From the NCBI GenBank assembly GCA_022829145.1, contig CM040741.1, positions 49,243,180 to 49,307,179 of the forward strand: a stretch of 64,000 nt of DNA, in the 5' to 3' direction. Source of the stretch: Albula goreensis (Eukaryota; Chordata; Actinopteri; Albuliformes; Albulidae). Of the stretch, positions 23,760 to 35,574 are shown piece after piece (position 1 is the first letter of the stretch; each line of letters starts with the position of its first letter). The position numbers and the translations under genes are program-made. The notes below the pieces were generated by a model. That model was given only the letters and a program-made list of their open reading frames with translations. It ran no database searches and was not told where the DNA came from.

Positions 23760-26700
23760 AAAGTTTTTAGTGAGAGCAAAGGGTTAATTTTATTTTGGAA
23801 AATGTTTTATGGTGAATTTATGTGAACTCTTGAACTTTTTGTTCATTACCCTGTGAAGTTTCTGTACTGTGATCGGCTGTCCTGTTGTGCGCCGGTTTTT
23901 TTCTCCTTTTGACCTTTAATATAATTGGTGGAGCCATTATTTTCTAACTTTGTTTAAAATTATCCTCCGTTTTTGATCTGGAAATTTGTTCTCTTCTGTC
24001 TAGGGAGTTAGTGTACTTGGATTATAGGAAGACGAGAGGTAATTTATGGCAAACAAAAATCAGCTACAATAAAATAAAAAGTGAGGCCTTTGCAGTGTTG
24101 CTAAAGACTGACTTACAGAGGGTATTTTTTGGGGGATGGGGGAGTCACACAGTTCTGTCTGAACCACTTTTCTGAGCAGTATTGGGGATAGATTGAGGGA
24201 ATGCATCTGCTCCATCAGGTTTTGCAGTCTGTCTTAATGCTGTTGAACTGTGCAGCTGGGGTTATGCCTGATTTGGTTTTCTCTGAGTATGTTTTTGATG
24301 TGCTGTTTCTCAGCCTCTCCTGTGTAACTGTTTCAGTGTGCATGCTTTTTGCAATCATATTAAAGCTCTTTACAAATAAACAGAGAGAGCTCTGGATTAA
24401 AATAGTACCACTTTGATACCAATTCATGATACATTTAATGGAGTGCATATCCTCTTATTCAAATGTTTTAATGTGCATTTTGTTACAAATTCTCTTTAGA
24501 AATATAAATCTAAAATTCTGCATAAAACCAAGGTGCCAGTTATGCAGGTATTCTGTATGCAACACCATGTCAGTGATAAAATTCCTGCTTCCATTGGTAA
24601 TGCAATCCACAGCCACAGTTTCATAGGACAGCTTCTTGACCTCCATTCAAAACTGGTATGAAAAGGAGACATGTGCATTTAGCCTTCAGTACACAGATTG
24701 TTATCCTCATTTGAAGGCATGTTTAAAGGAATGCAAGATACATTGAAATCCATTCATAATGTGATATGGTTTAAGATGTGCCGTGGATGCGACATATCTA
24801 AGCGTAAATACAGCAACTTTGCCATTCCACATATGGCTTACTTTGGCGGAACATTTGTAAGTAGTGGAACTTTTCATGCAATCATGTGTGCAGACATTGG
24901 GGAGTAATTTGAAGGCTTATTGAGAAGGAAAATGCAATCCAATTTCAATCCTGATAAATGGAGATGGATTTTACAAGATGGCATGTGAATTAAAATCAAT
25001 ATGTGGATACAGTCTGGACAGCAGTTTCATTAAATTCCAAATGTAACTGATCATAATGATGATGATGGTGGTGGTGGTAGTGATAATTAGATAATATTTT
25101 GCTTTTCATATTTTCTTAATCTATGAGATTTGTTTGTAGATCTGTTTTCACAAGATCACTTATATGTTCTGTATTCTGTGACTGCTGATATAATTTAAAA
25201 CAAGTACCAAATAGGTTCAGCTCTCTATTGCAATTTTTCCACTCTTTTTTCCTTTCTATGGCATTTACCGGTGAATCAGCTTTCTCTTTGTGTTTTATTT
25301 TGGCCTGTGGTTGCAATCTTTGAAGTATTCTTCAGATCCTCAAATGAAACTTGGCAGATACATTTCATGGTGTTGCTGAGCTATGGGACAAATCTTCATT
25401 TTATCCACTGTGCTGGGTTCAGCTGAAATGACACACCATGCTCTGAAGGACACAGTAAACCCTGTTCTCTGTTAAAAGCCTTTACACTTTTTCAGCTTAC
25501 CTTGGTTTATGGAGTAAGACCCGAGAACATTAGATCATTCTGTTTTGTTCCCAGAAACTTACTTTGTGGTGTCCTCAAAAGTCACTCTCTGCTGGGTAAT
25601 TGTTTACCAGTCTGGAACAAAAAAACAACAACTGAAGTAATTAGTCATTTCTAGATTGTGCTCATGGCCTGACTGAATTGGGAGGTATTGAATAGTAGTG
25701 AACAGCAGTTGGTGACTTTGGTGTGGTTAATAGTCTGCATATGTGGAACAGGTGTATAAGGGAGAAAAAAAGTTGGGTCTACAGCAAATTAGTCATGTAA
25801 TATAATTACAGATCAAAGAAAAAATAATACATTTAAACAGATAGAACACATGTATTGGTGAGAAAGAAACATCACCTATAGTCCTCCATCCTGTTAAGTA
25901 GCCAGTGTCTATGTAACAAAGAGTCTATAAATTTAGCAGATCAAGACCCCTCATCACTAATCACTTGGGAAGCAGTAATGTGCTATATATGTGTGTGTGT
26001 TTGTGTTTGTGTGTGTGTGTGCTGTACAAAAAAATCAGGGAAAACTTGAGGAAAAACACTCTTTCAGCAATTCAGTCAATTTGTATCATTACCTTTGGCT
26101 CACAATTAAATGCCTTCTTCAAAGATGACAAAGTTTTCTTTGTCATCTTCACTGATAATAACACCACGTTTTTGTAATGATTAGCATAGTAACACCTTTT
26201 AATTTTAACACACAAATGAATTTTAGCATTGTTAAAGTGTAAAAAAAAACAGCTGGGCTTTTGAATGTATGTTAAGGCTGAATTGTAAAAGACTTCTTTC
26301 CTGCATGTATGTGCATGCTTGTGCATTGCATTTCATCTTTATTGCTGTATTTGTGCACATGTGACAAACACATACACAGATTGCAGGATCTGGAAAGCCT
26401 CTTTACTCCTGCTCACTCCAGTACCACCAGATTCGCAACACATGAGACAGAAGGCCGGAGATTAATTAAGTTTAAAGAGGTTAATGTTTCTGCCTCGCCA
26501 GGCAACATTGCCTGCGTTGTTGAAATGAATAAAGCAGATATGAGTAAAATAAATAAATAAAGTACTCTTGACAAGGTCATCCTTCTCTCCTCATGGAGTT
26601 CAGATGAGTCAGGACATCCAAGTAAAAATAGATCAGGAGGTGAAAGATGTATGGAATTTTGTTTCAAAGTGATACAGGAAATTCAGTGAGGAGGGGCTGT

Positions 26701-27384
26701 TATGATGCATGTGAACTGACAGAACGATGGATGAAGGAGTTGCGTTTCGCCAAGTTAGAGTGCTGAGCCTGGTGCGGTTTCACATCATCTAATCTAAAAA
26801 AAACCATGACACCACACTATTTACAATGATGAATGAGAGCTGTGAAGGATTATAGAAGTTGTGATCAGCTACAAGGGTTTTCCATTGACAAATGTCTTGC
26901 TAACATAATCTAAAAAGTGTCTCGTATGTTACAGATGTGGATTGAAGAAAATGCATCTCTCTAAATCAAAGCTAGAGGTCAAGATGTTTCTGCAAATTGT
27001 ACAAATAGAAAGATAGTGATAATTGATTCATTATTCGGTTGAGACTCGACACAATTCAAAAATTAATTAAGCTTAATTAAGAGCTGTACCCAATTTATTA
27101 AATGCCCAGATATTACGAAAAGCATCTCTTCCATGTAGGAATGTCTGTGGCTTAAGGGCATCACCAGGGCGAAGGTAACATTGGAAGATGTGGAAATGTC
27201 TATGTTGTCAGCTGACTGAACTTTTCAGAGGTTATGGGCTTGCTTTAGGAGGCAAGTACGGGGTGGGGCTGTAGGTCTGTCCGAAGACGTGGATGAGTTA
27301 GGGTCTGTGGAGGCTTTGGACATACCTCAGGATGTGGGTATGGTGTTTGGTAGGTTTGTGGGTAGGAATGGTGCTAAGATACAT

Positions 27385-27465
27385 TGGTTAAACTGTATGG
27401 ATTCTGTGGGGGTTTATACCATGTTACTGTCATGTGGTTAAACTGTGTGGACCCTGTAGAGGTTT
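27385..27465. repeat. Two-copy tandem duplication, about 50-bp period
   Basis: GGTTAAACTGTATGGATTCT at 27387 recurs as GGTTAAACTGTGTGGACCCT at 27437, each followed by GTRGRGGTTT. Confidence 0.6.
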
Positions 27466-27471
27466 CGGTTT

Positions 27472-27963
27472 TGTTCAGTCATGTTCGTGTTTGTTTGTCT
27501 TTTTCGTCTCCCCAGTCCATGTGCTTTTGTTTTCATTGCCCTTTTGTGTCCGCCCCGCCCTCTGTCTAATTACCTGTCAACTTGATTACTGATTTGTTTC
27601 ACCGGCCTCCTTGTTCACCTGTGTCTTGTTTGCTTGTTAGTTTGTGCTTTTATACCCTGCTTGTTCGACTCAGTGTGTTCACCTATTATGCCACAAGTCT
27701 TTTGTCCTCAGTTATCTGCCTGCCTGTTTTGACTGTGCCTGTTTTTCGATTTTTGGATAATCTGTCTGTGCCTGATTGCTGTGACTTCTGCCTGTCTGTT
27801 ATCAGCTGCTCTCATTGAACTGTGATTTTGTACCTATGCCGTGTCTTTTTGGTTTTTGATTTTGGCTCTGACTCTGATTTTTGAACAGTGTTTTTCAGCT
27901 GCTTAATAAACCTCAGTTTATTATAACTCTCTGTCTGCATCTGAGTCCTTCTGAGTTCTGACA
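27472..27963 (+). mobile_element. LTR-like fossil, probable solo LTR of a fish LTR retrotransposon
   Basis: About 490 bp starting TGT and ending ACA, T-rich with many CTGTTTG/CCTGT runs, a TTTATA box near 27645 and AATAAA at 27905 shortly before the end. This composition and order match the LTRs common in teleost genomes. No internal region and no clear target-site duplication were seen, so it is an old, decayed solo copy at best; the family (Gypsy-like) is inferred from style only. Confidence 0.4.
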
Positions 27964-30900
27964 AAGCACCCCCAAAGGGCATCTAGTCACATGACTGAAT
28001 CAACAGACTGCTGCACCTAAATGGAAATCCCTGAATAACCACATACAGAAGCCCTTCCTCCCTTAGTGATGCTCCAGGCAAATATACACCACCCTGTGGA
28101 GCTACCATCCACATTAAGCACTGGTGAGTTAGTGGTAAGTGTGTAAATATGTTTGGATGTGTGTGCATTTGTAAGTGTGACTGGGTGTGTGTGTATGACT
28201 TTGTTTATGAATGAGTGAGTAATAAATTTTATCTGTGTTCGTGTGATAACCTATGTTAGTGTAGTAGGTTATTTTTTTATTGGTGTGTTAAGGCTCGGTG
28301 GTGAAGCTAGAAGGGGACTGAAAATAAATAATTAAACAAGCAAATCACACGGAGGCCTGCTATCCCTGCCAATGAATAATTTATCCCTTAACAACAGATA
28401 AAGGGAAATTGTTTCTCCTCCGAAGAACCTTTCATACAGCACAATCCCCCCCATCTCCCAAGCGGTATATCTTGAGGAGCAGAGGAGCCATGCCCTGACA
28501 CCGGGGCTGCAAGGCTGAGCTGAATTGTGTTTACAGACAAGTGGGTGACAAGCTTCCAATGCCACCCTCTGTCGCCCATGACAACCCGCTCCTCTCCCAG
28601 TCACGGAAGAGCAATGCTATAAGAAATAAGTGAAATGGAGAATGAATAATGGTAATGATTGAAAACCTTTATGAAACCTTTATTGAATGGAGTTGCCCTT
28701 GATGGGAATTAGCCTGCACATAACTGATTGAGTACAGCAGTAATGGAAACAGGCATAACAGTACAATGACAGTACAAGATTCAATTCAAAATAGAGCTGT
28801 AAAAAATATAGAAATATATGAAAGTTTAAATAAATGCATAATGTTAAAGTTTATTATGGCTGTGGGAATAATAGTAATAATCAGTAAAAGATAATGTGAC
28901 AGAGTATTTAAATCCCAGACAGTAGAGACTAGTGAAAGCCCCCCATTTGTATGAAATTGCTATATCATTCATGCCCCCCATGAAAATCCACCTTTTGGTA
29001 TAAAATGGCCCTTCCCTGTCCTCAACAGCTGTTTTATGTTTATGGTACATAATTCAAAGACACAAAAGTCAGTCAATCATAAAGCCGCTCTAATTCCAGT
29101 TGTACATGAAAACCAGTGTAGAGTGCCTTAAGAAACCAGACATGATGAGACACCAAAGAGGACATCTGTCAAGCTGCCCAGGAGACACACAGCTCTGCGG
29201 TAGACTGATTCACATCACTGTTATTCTCTTATTCCCATCTCTAGAGGAATGCAAAATGGTGGAGATGTTTTTGTGGGAGCAATCACTTATTTTGGTTCTC
29301 TAAAGGTTCAGCTGCAGTTTATATAACAGTTATCATTTAAAACGTCTGTCTAAATGGAGCTTGAAATTAAGTGAGAAAACAAACCCAGACTATTGATCTA
29401 CAGTGTGAAAGAGGCGAAATGAGCCATCCTGTTTCCAGCACTACAGTGGAAAGTGGTGCATTAAACAAGCCTGTTTCCAGCATTACAGTGAGAAGTCAGT
29501 GAATAAAATTAGCCTGTGCTCAGCCCTACAGTGTGAAAGGGGTGTACTAATTCATAAGATCATGCTTTCTTTTCATGTACCAGTGGACCATCATAATGAA
29601 GAGGTACCGTGCTGGTTTTGTTAAATTATTTGCGAAACACAATTACAGAATGAAGGGAACAGGGGAAATTAAATTACAATACTTTAGGGTCGTTTCATAT
29701 AGAAGGAAAAAGCTCACTCTGTATTACTCATTTACCCCACTGCGCATTGCAACACACTATTAAGCTGTGGTTCTTACTCTCAGCTGCAAATTCGGTTTGG
29801 ACAAAACAATAATAGCAGAAATCATAATGATGGTCCTGCTGTCCTTTCCTTTACTTTTACCCTGTCCATCCTGTCTCTTAATCATCACCCATTCTCTATT
29901 TCTTTTGCTTTCTTACTTCCTCATTCGATCTAGGGAGTGCTATTGTAATGATGTAAATATTAGTTGTTGGATTTTTCCAGTAAAGATGACAAAAGCTAGT
30001 GTCTTTTCTTCTCTTGCTTTGGTATACTTACATCATCTGGTTTTTCAGTAACTGTGAAACCTACAGTGGTGTAGGCATCAAAAAGACACAAAAACACGTA
30101 CCTGAAGGGTCAAGCTTTATTAAATTAATATAAAGGTCTGACTCAAGATGTTGCAATAATGCACAAAGTTACTTAAAAGGTGAAAGTGAATGTTCTCTTC
30201 AGCACTGAATGATCTCTTTGAGAGTCAGGTAATTAACATTTAGCCTGACAGATTTCAGATCTGATACAAACAGGGGCTGCTGATTAATTTCTCCTGCTTG
30301 TTCAGTTTTCCCCATAGTATCTGAAATGACCTTTCAGCTATCTCTGTGTGTGCTTGCATGTGTGAGAAGTATATATTTGCACTTTTGGTTGTGCATATGT
30401 GCATTCATACGTGTGTTTCTATGTGAGTATACAACTGCAGGAGCGTGAAAACTCATATCATTTACTCATGGTCCAAAGGTTTCCAGAGGAAACTCTGACA
30501 TTGCAGTAGTTTGAAAGTAGGATCTCTGTCAGAGACAATCAAGGAAATTTAATCTTTTGCTCCTGAGCAAAAAAACATGCATTGCCAGCACACTGGCTAA
30601 CATATTCGTTTGCAGAGACACTTCCTTAATTTGTTTAGGATTGTGTCTTTTGGGTGGCTTAGTGTGTGCAATGCAGCGGTCATGCACAGCAGTTTGTTTT
30701 TCTCACAGCTCCGTGTCCACATTAGCAAACTCTCGTGAGTCTCTGGCTTTAATCCCCGCACAGCATTCTGTCACTGGCTGCCCCTGTAATGTGCTCACTC
30801 TCAGGGTTACCAATGTGCACTGATCAGATAGCAACCACTGCCTTATTGTCCAAGGTCAGTGCTGTACTGAGTGAGAACAAAGCCAAAAGGTTGAAAAGAT

Positions 30901-31870
30901 GAACATGGGGTATTTTTAAAAGCATACGTATGCACAAAGCCTGAAATAGAATGCTTCTGTTCAAAACACATTTTTATAATGTTGCTGCAAACTGAGTTCT
31001 AATATCTAACTAACAAACATATGAGCTAAATAAATCAATTAATGAGACTAGCTTATTGCTCTAATTAGCAGGCCTAATTACTATCCTTTCCTCTGCCTTT
31101 CCCAGTTAAAAGAATGAAAGGCAAAACGACAGCCTCTCCTCAACACATGCAGTGTGAGAGTGTTAGATGTAGAATAGATGGATTTTTTCCTCCCTCCTTG
31201 GTTTGTCTGTGGAGTGATCTCTCTCCCTTTGATAGACACCCTCCTGAAGGACTTTGCCCTGATTGAGTCTGTTTTCTTTACTGGGACCAAGTCCTTGAAA
31301 AACAAATTAATGAGACATGGCAGATACAGAGATATACAATGACAGACAGAATGAGATTCACTGAGAGACAGAGAAAAGAGAGAAGAGAGAAAAGGAAGAG
31401 ATCAGCACTGATCTCAGTATTGTTAGGAACTGGGACTGATCATCAATATGGGACCAGACTGGAATAATCCAGAGGAAATTCCTCCTGCTCTATATTCAAC
31501 AAAGTCCTAGAACACAACTCTAAACGTTATTCTCCAATCCAAAATATTTAAACCAAGACTCCTTACTGGCAAACCATCCTGAGCAACCGGACATGGACCC
31601 TCTGGAGCAAGTCATTCTTACTTGAGTGATTGAATTATTACAAAATGGTATTTATTTATCAGGCGGATTAGAGAGGGATACTGTCCAATTGAACTGCTGC
31701 CAATTGTTCCTCTTCCCTTCCACAGTTTTGGGGATGTACAGGACCTTGGACAGCAACAGACTCATGACCACTGACCACCTAGTAAAGTGGCCACACCCAC
31801 AACTGTGTCACAACATTTTATCAGTCTCATGGTACCCAGTAAGGATAATAGATAGCATTCAGTTGTGCAC
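27964..31870. other. Intergenic, AT-rich
   Basis: Contains the 43-bp tandem repeat (29398-29567) and short GT-rich tracts (28155-28190). Minus-strand open frames at 28332-28604 and 31081-31305 have no recognisable domain. Confidence 0.5.
29398..29567. repeat. 43-bp tandem repeat, four diverged copies
   Basis: Copies start at 29398, 29441, 29483 and 29526 (periods 43, 42, 43), each opening with (C/T)TACAGTG and most ending in (C/G)CCTGT(T/G)(T/C)C CAGC. Copies differ at many positions, so the array is old. Confidence 0.75.
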
Positions 31871-31875
31871 ATCTT

Positions 31876-31983
<108 letters not shown>

Positions 31984-31999
31984 ATGTACATATATTTAT

Positions 32000-33350
32000 G
32001 GCCCACCATCAAGGCTAGCAATGTCAGGTGGTGGTGAATGAAGGGTCCTTGGAGGAGCACAATATCATGTGGGGATGACACAACATATAGCACAGGTGTA
32101 TATGCATAATACTGACATAAACACAAAACGTACATGCAAGGTTAGGTATTATGTATATCTGTAAAAACATTAGAAGAACATTCCATATTAAGGCAGTTGA
32201 GTATGAGAGTCTTGAGATAATTGTTTCTTGACTATTTCTTTTTTTAAAGATGTTTATTGAAGTACACACCTGTCTGTTTCTGAAGAACTATTTCTTAAAA
32301 TGTTTATTTTTCAGCAAAATATGTAATATATACTCACATATACTATGGCAGATGTGAGATGGCATAGTGAAAAAATACTACAAAACAAAAAGAACTGGAA
32401 TGCTGTTGGACCTAAACAGAAATGTAGCTGGCAGGATACCTGCCCACTGTAAGCAACATGAAAGAGAGGGACTTCCTGGCCACATACCACCACAGTGATC
32501 ACAGCCAGGCCATTGAGAAGAACAAGGCAGAACAAGCAAACCTGGCACACCAGGGAGAATAGGCTGTGTGATCACAATGACAGCAAAGAGGTTTAGAGAG
32601 TGATTCACTCTCTTACATTGGAAGAAAAGGGCAATATGAACTGTGTCTTCCACAACTTACCAGATATGATGAACAGAAAAGACACAAATCTGTTACTGTA
32701 GTATTATCATATTTGCTATATTAATCATGAACATTGAAAACAGAAAATTTAACTGGATTTTAGAGAACTTTATTCAAGAAAACACCCATAATACTGAATA
32801 TCATTTCAGGATCATTTGCCAGGTGACTGTATTTAAATTCAAACCCAACTTTTATTTAATCATTCTCAGAAAATTACCAAAAATTTTCCAACATTTGACC
32901 TCCTTCTCTTTTTGGAGGTGTCTCTGCCACCTTTAAATGGGCATATAGACAGGCATTCCACAAACACTACAAGGTGCCTCAGGATGAAAACATTCACTCT
33001 TTTAAGTGTCACTGAAAAGACAGATTTGCCTCTGTAGAGACATCCTGCCAAGCCCTATAGAACAGAGGCTCCTCTAGGCGCTCCCACTTATGAGGACCCA
33101 TACCCTAAGAAAACCCCTGTAGATTGCAGATACATCATTTAATGCCAGTTTTTGCCATGACCTCAAATTCCCTACTTGTTTCAAAAGTAAACTCTGCAAA
33201 TGGTCTCCATACAATATTTCCCGGATCATACAAGAAAGTGCAGTCAACAAGCTGTGTGCCTGCCAGGCAGATTCAGTAGTGCCTGATCACTGTCTTCTTT
33301 TGGTAAGAAAACAATGCTCTGTGGAATTCAGCGACAACTATTACAGTAAA
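32000..33350. other. Intergenic, nothing recognised
   Basis: AT-rich sequence between the CA tract and the LINE fragment. It may hold the 3' remainder of that LINE (minus strand) but no domain is readable. Confidence 0.4.
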
Positions 33351-33359
33351 CTTTACCAG

Positions 33360-34030
33360 AGTACGCCTGTATATTAGCCTGTACTTAAGCTAGCGGCCAG
33401 GAAGCAAAGGGGGCTGATTGTTAATAATAAGGCTGTGCCTTCGGTAGGCCATATGTGGCAGTAACCATGTCCACCTCAGTAACCATCCCTGAACCATTTC
33501 AAAACCTGCCAGTTCTCCTGCATTGTTATTTAATTCCCTAAAAACACACCCAGGGACTTGGAACCCACCCCTTGTCTCGCTGAAACTGCCTGGAGGTACT
33601 GGTTCTCACAATTAAACTGAGCTGATTAAGTTCCATCTGGCATTATCAACACATCGTCAGCGTAGGCAGAGTGATGGATCCTGGGTGTGACTGGTGCAAT
33701 CTGGACCCCTGCAGTATAGACCTGAAACAGCACAGCAAATGCTCAGTAGCCACACTGTACGACATCACTGTGAGGGAGCACCTCTGTCCATTAGCTCTGC
33801 GCACAAAGGAGCAACCAGACTCCCATTGACCTTCAATATATTTTCAATGACCCTGTTGAGTGCCTTGATCATAGCGACAGAACCAGGGCTGAAACCAAAT
33901 GCCTCAAAATGGCACACAATGCCTCAAATGGCACCCAAGGTGGCACAAATGCCTCAAAATGGCACCCAAGGTGGTGATGTCCAACCTGGCCAAACACCCT
34001 TTCCTGGTCCAAGGAAATACAATTGGCTTT
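33360..34030 (-). mobile_element. Tx1-like L1 LINE, reverse-transcriptase fragment
   Basis: Reading the minus strand in more than one frame gives RT blocks in the right order: SLDQERVFGQVGHH (compare SLDQEKAFDRVDH) near 34010-33955, FSPGSVAMIKAL...ILKVNGSLVAP near 33895-33800, the catalytic SAYADDVL at 33670-33647, and a later KSLGV and YCHIWPTEG-like segment near 33560-33430. This is the fish L1/Tx1 clade RT. It is 5'-truncated, frame-shifted and interrupted by stops, so it is a dead, fairly old copy. A short tandem array of ATGCCTCAAAATGGCACCCA units (about 33897-33975) sits inside it. Confidence 0.8.
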
Positions 34031-34549
34031 CAACCCAAAACACCTAGAAACATTAAGAGAGAGCGAGAAAGAGAAAGAGACATTTTATTGACCAAAAAAA
34101 ATGAATCCCATCAATCAGCTGGTCCTGATGCTTAGTTCTAAAAAAAAAAGGACCGTCACACTGACCTGAAATCAATTACAGTCAATTACAAATTATGACA
34201 TAAAAAAACAAAATCACATATTGGGACATCCCAGCGCAAACTCAAAGCAAAATTGACTTCAAAGACAATCGTCTACCCTAAACTCAGTTGGATCTGCCCA
34301 TTTTTCAAATACCTCCTTGACCACAACAAATGTACAGTAATATTGGTGGAGAGAATTGAATGCTCTATACTCCTGGCACAGTTTCTGGCTGCCTACCACA
34401 GTCAAACCACACCCAAAACAAACACTTGTATGCACCTGCTCACACTTATGCATAGTGCATCACCACACACATGCACGCAAGAACTTATGATCACTTACTG
34501 TTTAACTGGTGTCATCCCTCCTTATTACTGTTGTTAGGTTGCAGAACCA

Positions 34550-34584
34550 AACACACACACACCCACACACACACACACACACAT
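34550..34584. repeat. CA microsatellite
   Basis: About 16 CA units with one CCC interruption. Confidence 0.9.
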
Positions 34585-34599
34585 AGTGCTCGCATGAAC

Positions 34600-34745
34600 A
34601 TACACATACTAACCTGTTACTGTTTTATTTATGTTACTACATTGTTATTTGCATATTGATGTGTTTCTTTTTCAAAGCTGAGCTTCGGCAGTGCAAACAT
34701 ATGATTTTGTTGTGCCAATAAAACATTTGGAATTGAATTCAACTG
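34600..34745 (+). mobile_element. LINE 3' end remnant
   Basis: T-rich stretch with CTTCGGCAGTGCAAACATAT, then GTGCCAATAAAACATTTGGA and AATTGAATTCAA, followed by GAGA units. This is the usual 3' UTR/tail layout of teleost L1-type LINEs. It is in the opposite orientation to the RT fragment at 33360-34030, so it is a separate insertion. Confidence 0.5.
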
Positions 34746-35532
34746 AGGGGGGATTGACAGATGGAGAGAGAGATACGTGTGGGATAAAATAGATTTGTCT
34801 CTGCTATACCCACTCAGAATGAGCCCAATCAAAATGTTGTGTCTTCCACAGGAAAATAAATAGGAAAGCCTGGAGTGATGGTCTAGCCCCCAGCCCACAG
34901 CTCTCCCTCAGCTTCACAAATTTCATCCTGAAGGCAGAACCTTCCCAATGGCACCTGCTTCCACACATGCTGTTGTGATCAAGAGAAGAAACAGCAACGC
35001 AAAATCTGTCCTATTCCATAACAAATGTCTTTGATTAGAGGAATGTATGATGTTGTATGCAACCCCTGTAACACACACACCACACACAGAAATATACTCA
35101 CACACACACACCACACACATGCAACACTCCACTCATACAAATGTGAAAACAACTACAGTGGGGACAAGTTTTCTTGTATCTTTCATGCAGATTTGTCAAA
35201 GGAACTGAAGGAAAAATGCTACAGCAGCACCTAGGTCCCCCTCCCCACACTGTCTTCCACAATGAGGTATGAGGCAGAGAGAAAATGACTGCCTCGCTTG
35301 AACAAACTGTTGATTGTAAGTCGCAGGGGTCCAGGAGAATGTTCTGTAATCATATTCAATTCAAAAGCACAGACAAAATCAAGCCAGTTGTTCCTTCAGA
35401 ACACAAAAAGTCCTGTTGATGAAAAGTATGCCAGAGGAAACAAAACAATACAAGTAACATCTAACAATCTGAAATAGGGATACGGAGAACTACACAATGA
35501 ACAAATTCAGTATATATGTTTTATTCATTATT

Positions 35533-35572
35533 TTATTATATTATATTATATTATATTATATTATATTATATT
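35533..35572. repeat. TTATA pentanucleotide microsatellite
   Basis: About eight uninterrupted 5-bp units. Confidence 0.95.
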
Positions 35573-35574
35573 CG

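Larger units (their letters stand above)
21250..27470. other. Intergenic, AT-rich
   Basis: No recognised gene. Notable points: possible unassigned exon at 23582-23759 (minus), trinucleotide ATG/GTG run near 25058-25080, GT tract near 25988-26021, and a 50-bp direct repeat (27385-27415 and 27434-27465). Confidence 0.5.

Noticed and set aside
28332-28604. 90-codon minus-strand frame in a somewhat GC-rich patch
   Set aside because: No homology recognised and no good splice or start context; could be conserved non-coding DNA but not a supported gene.
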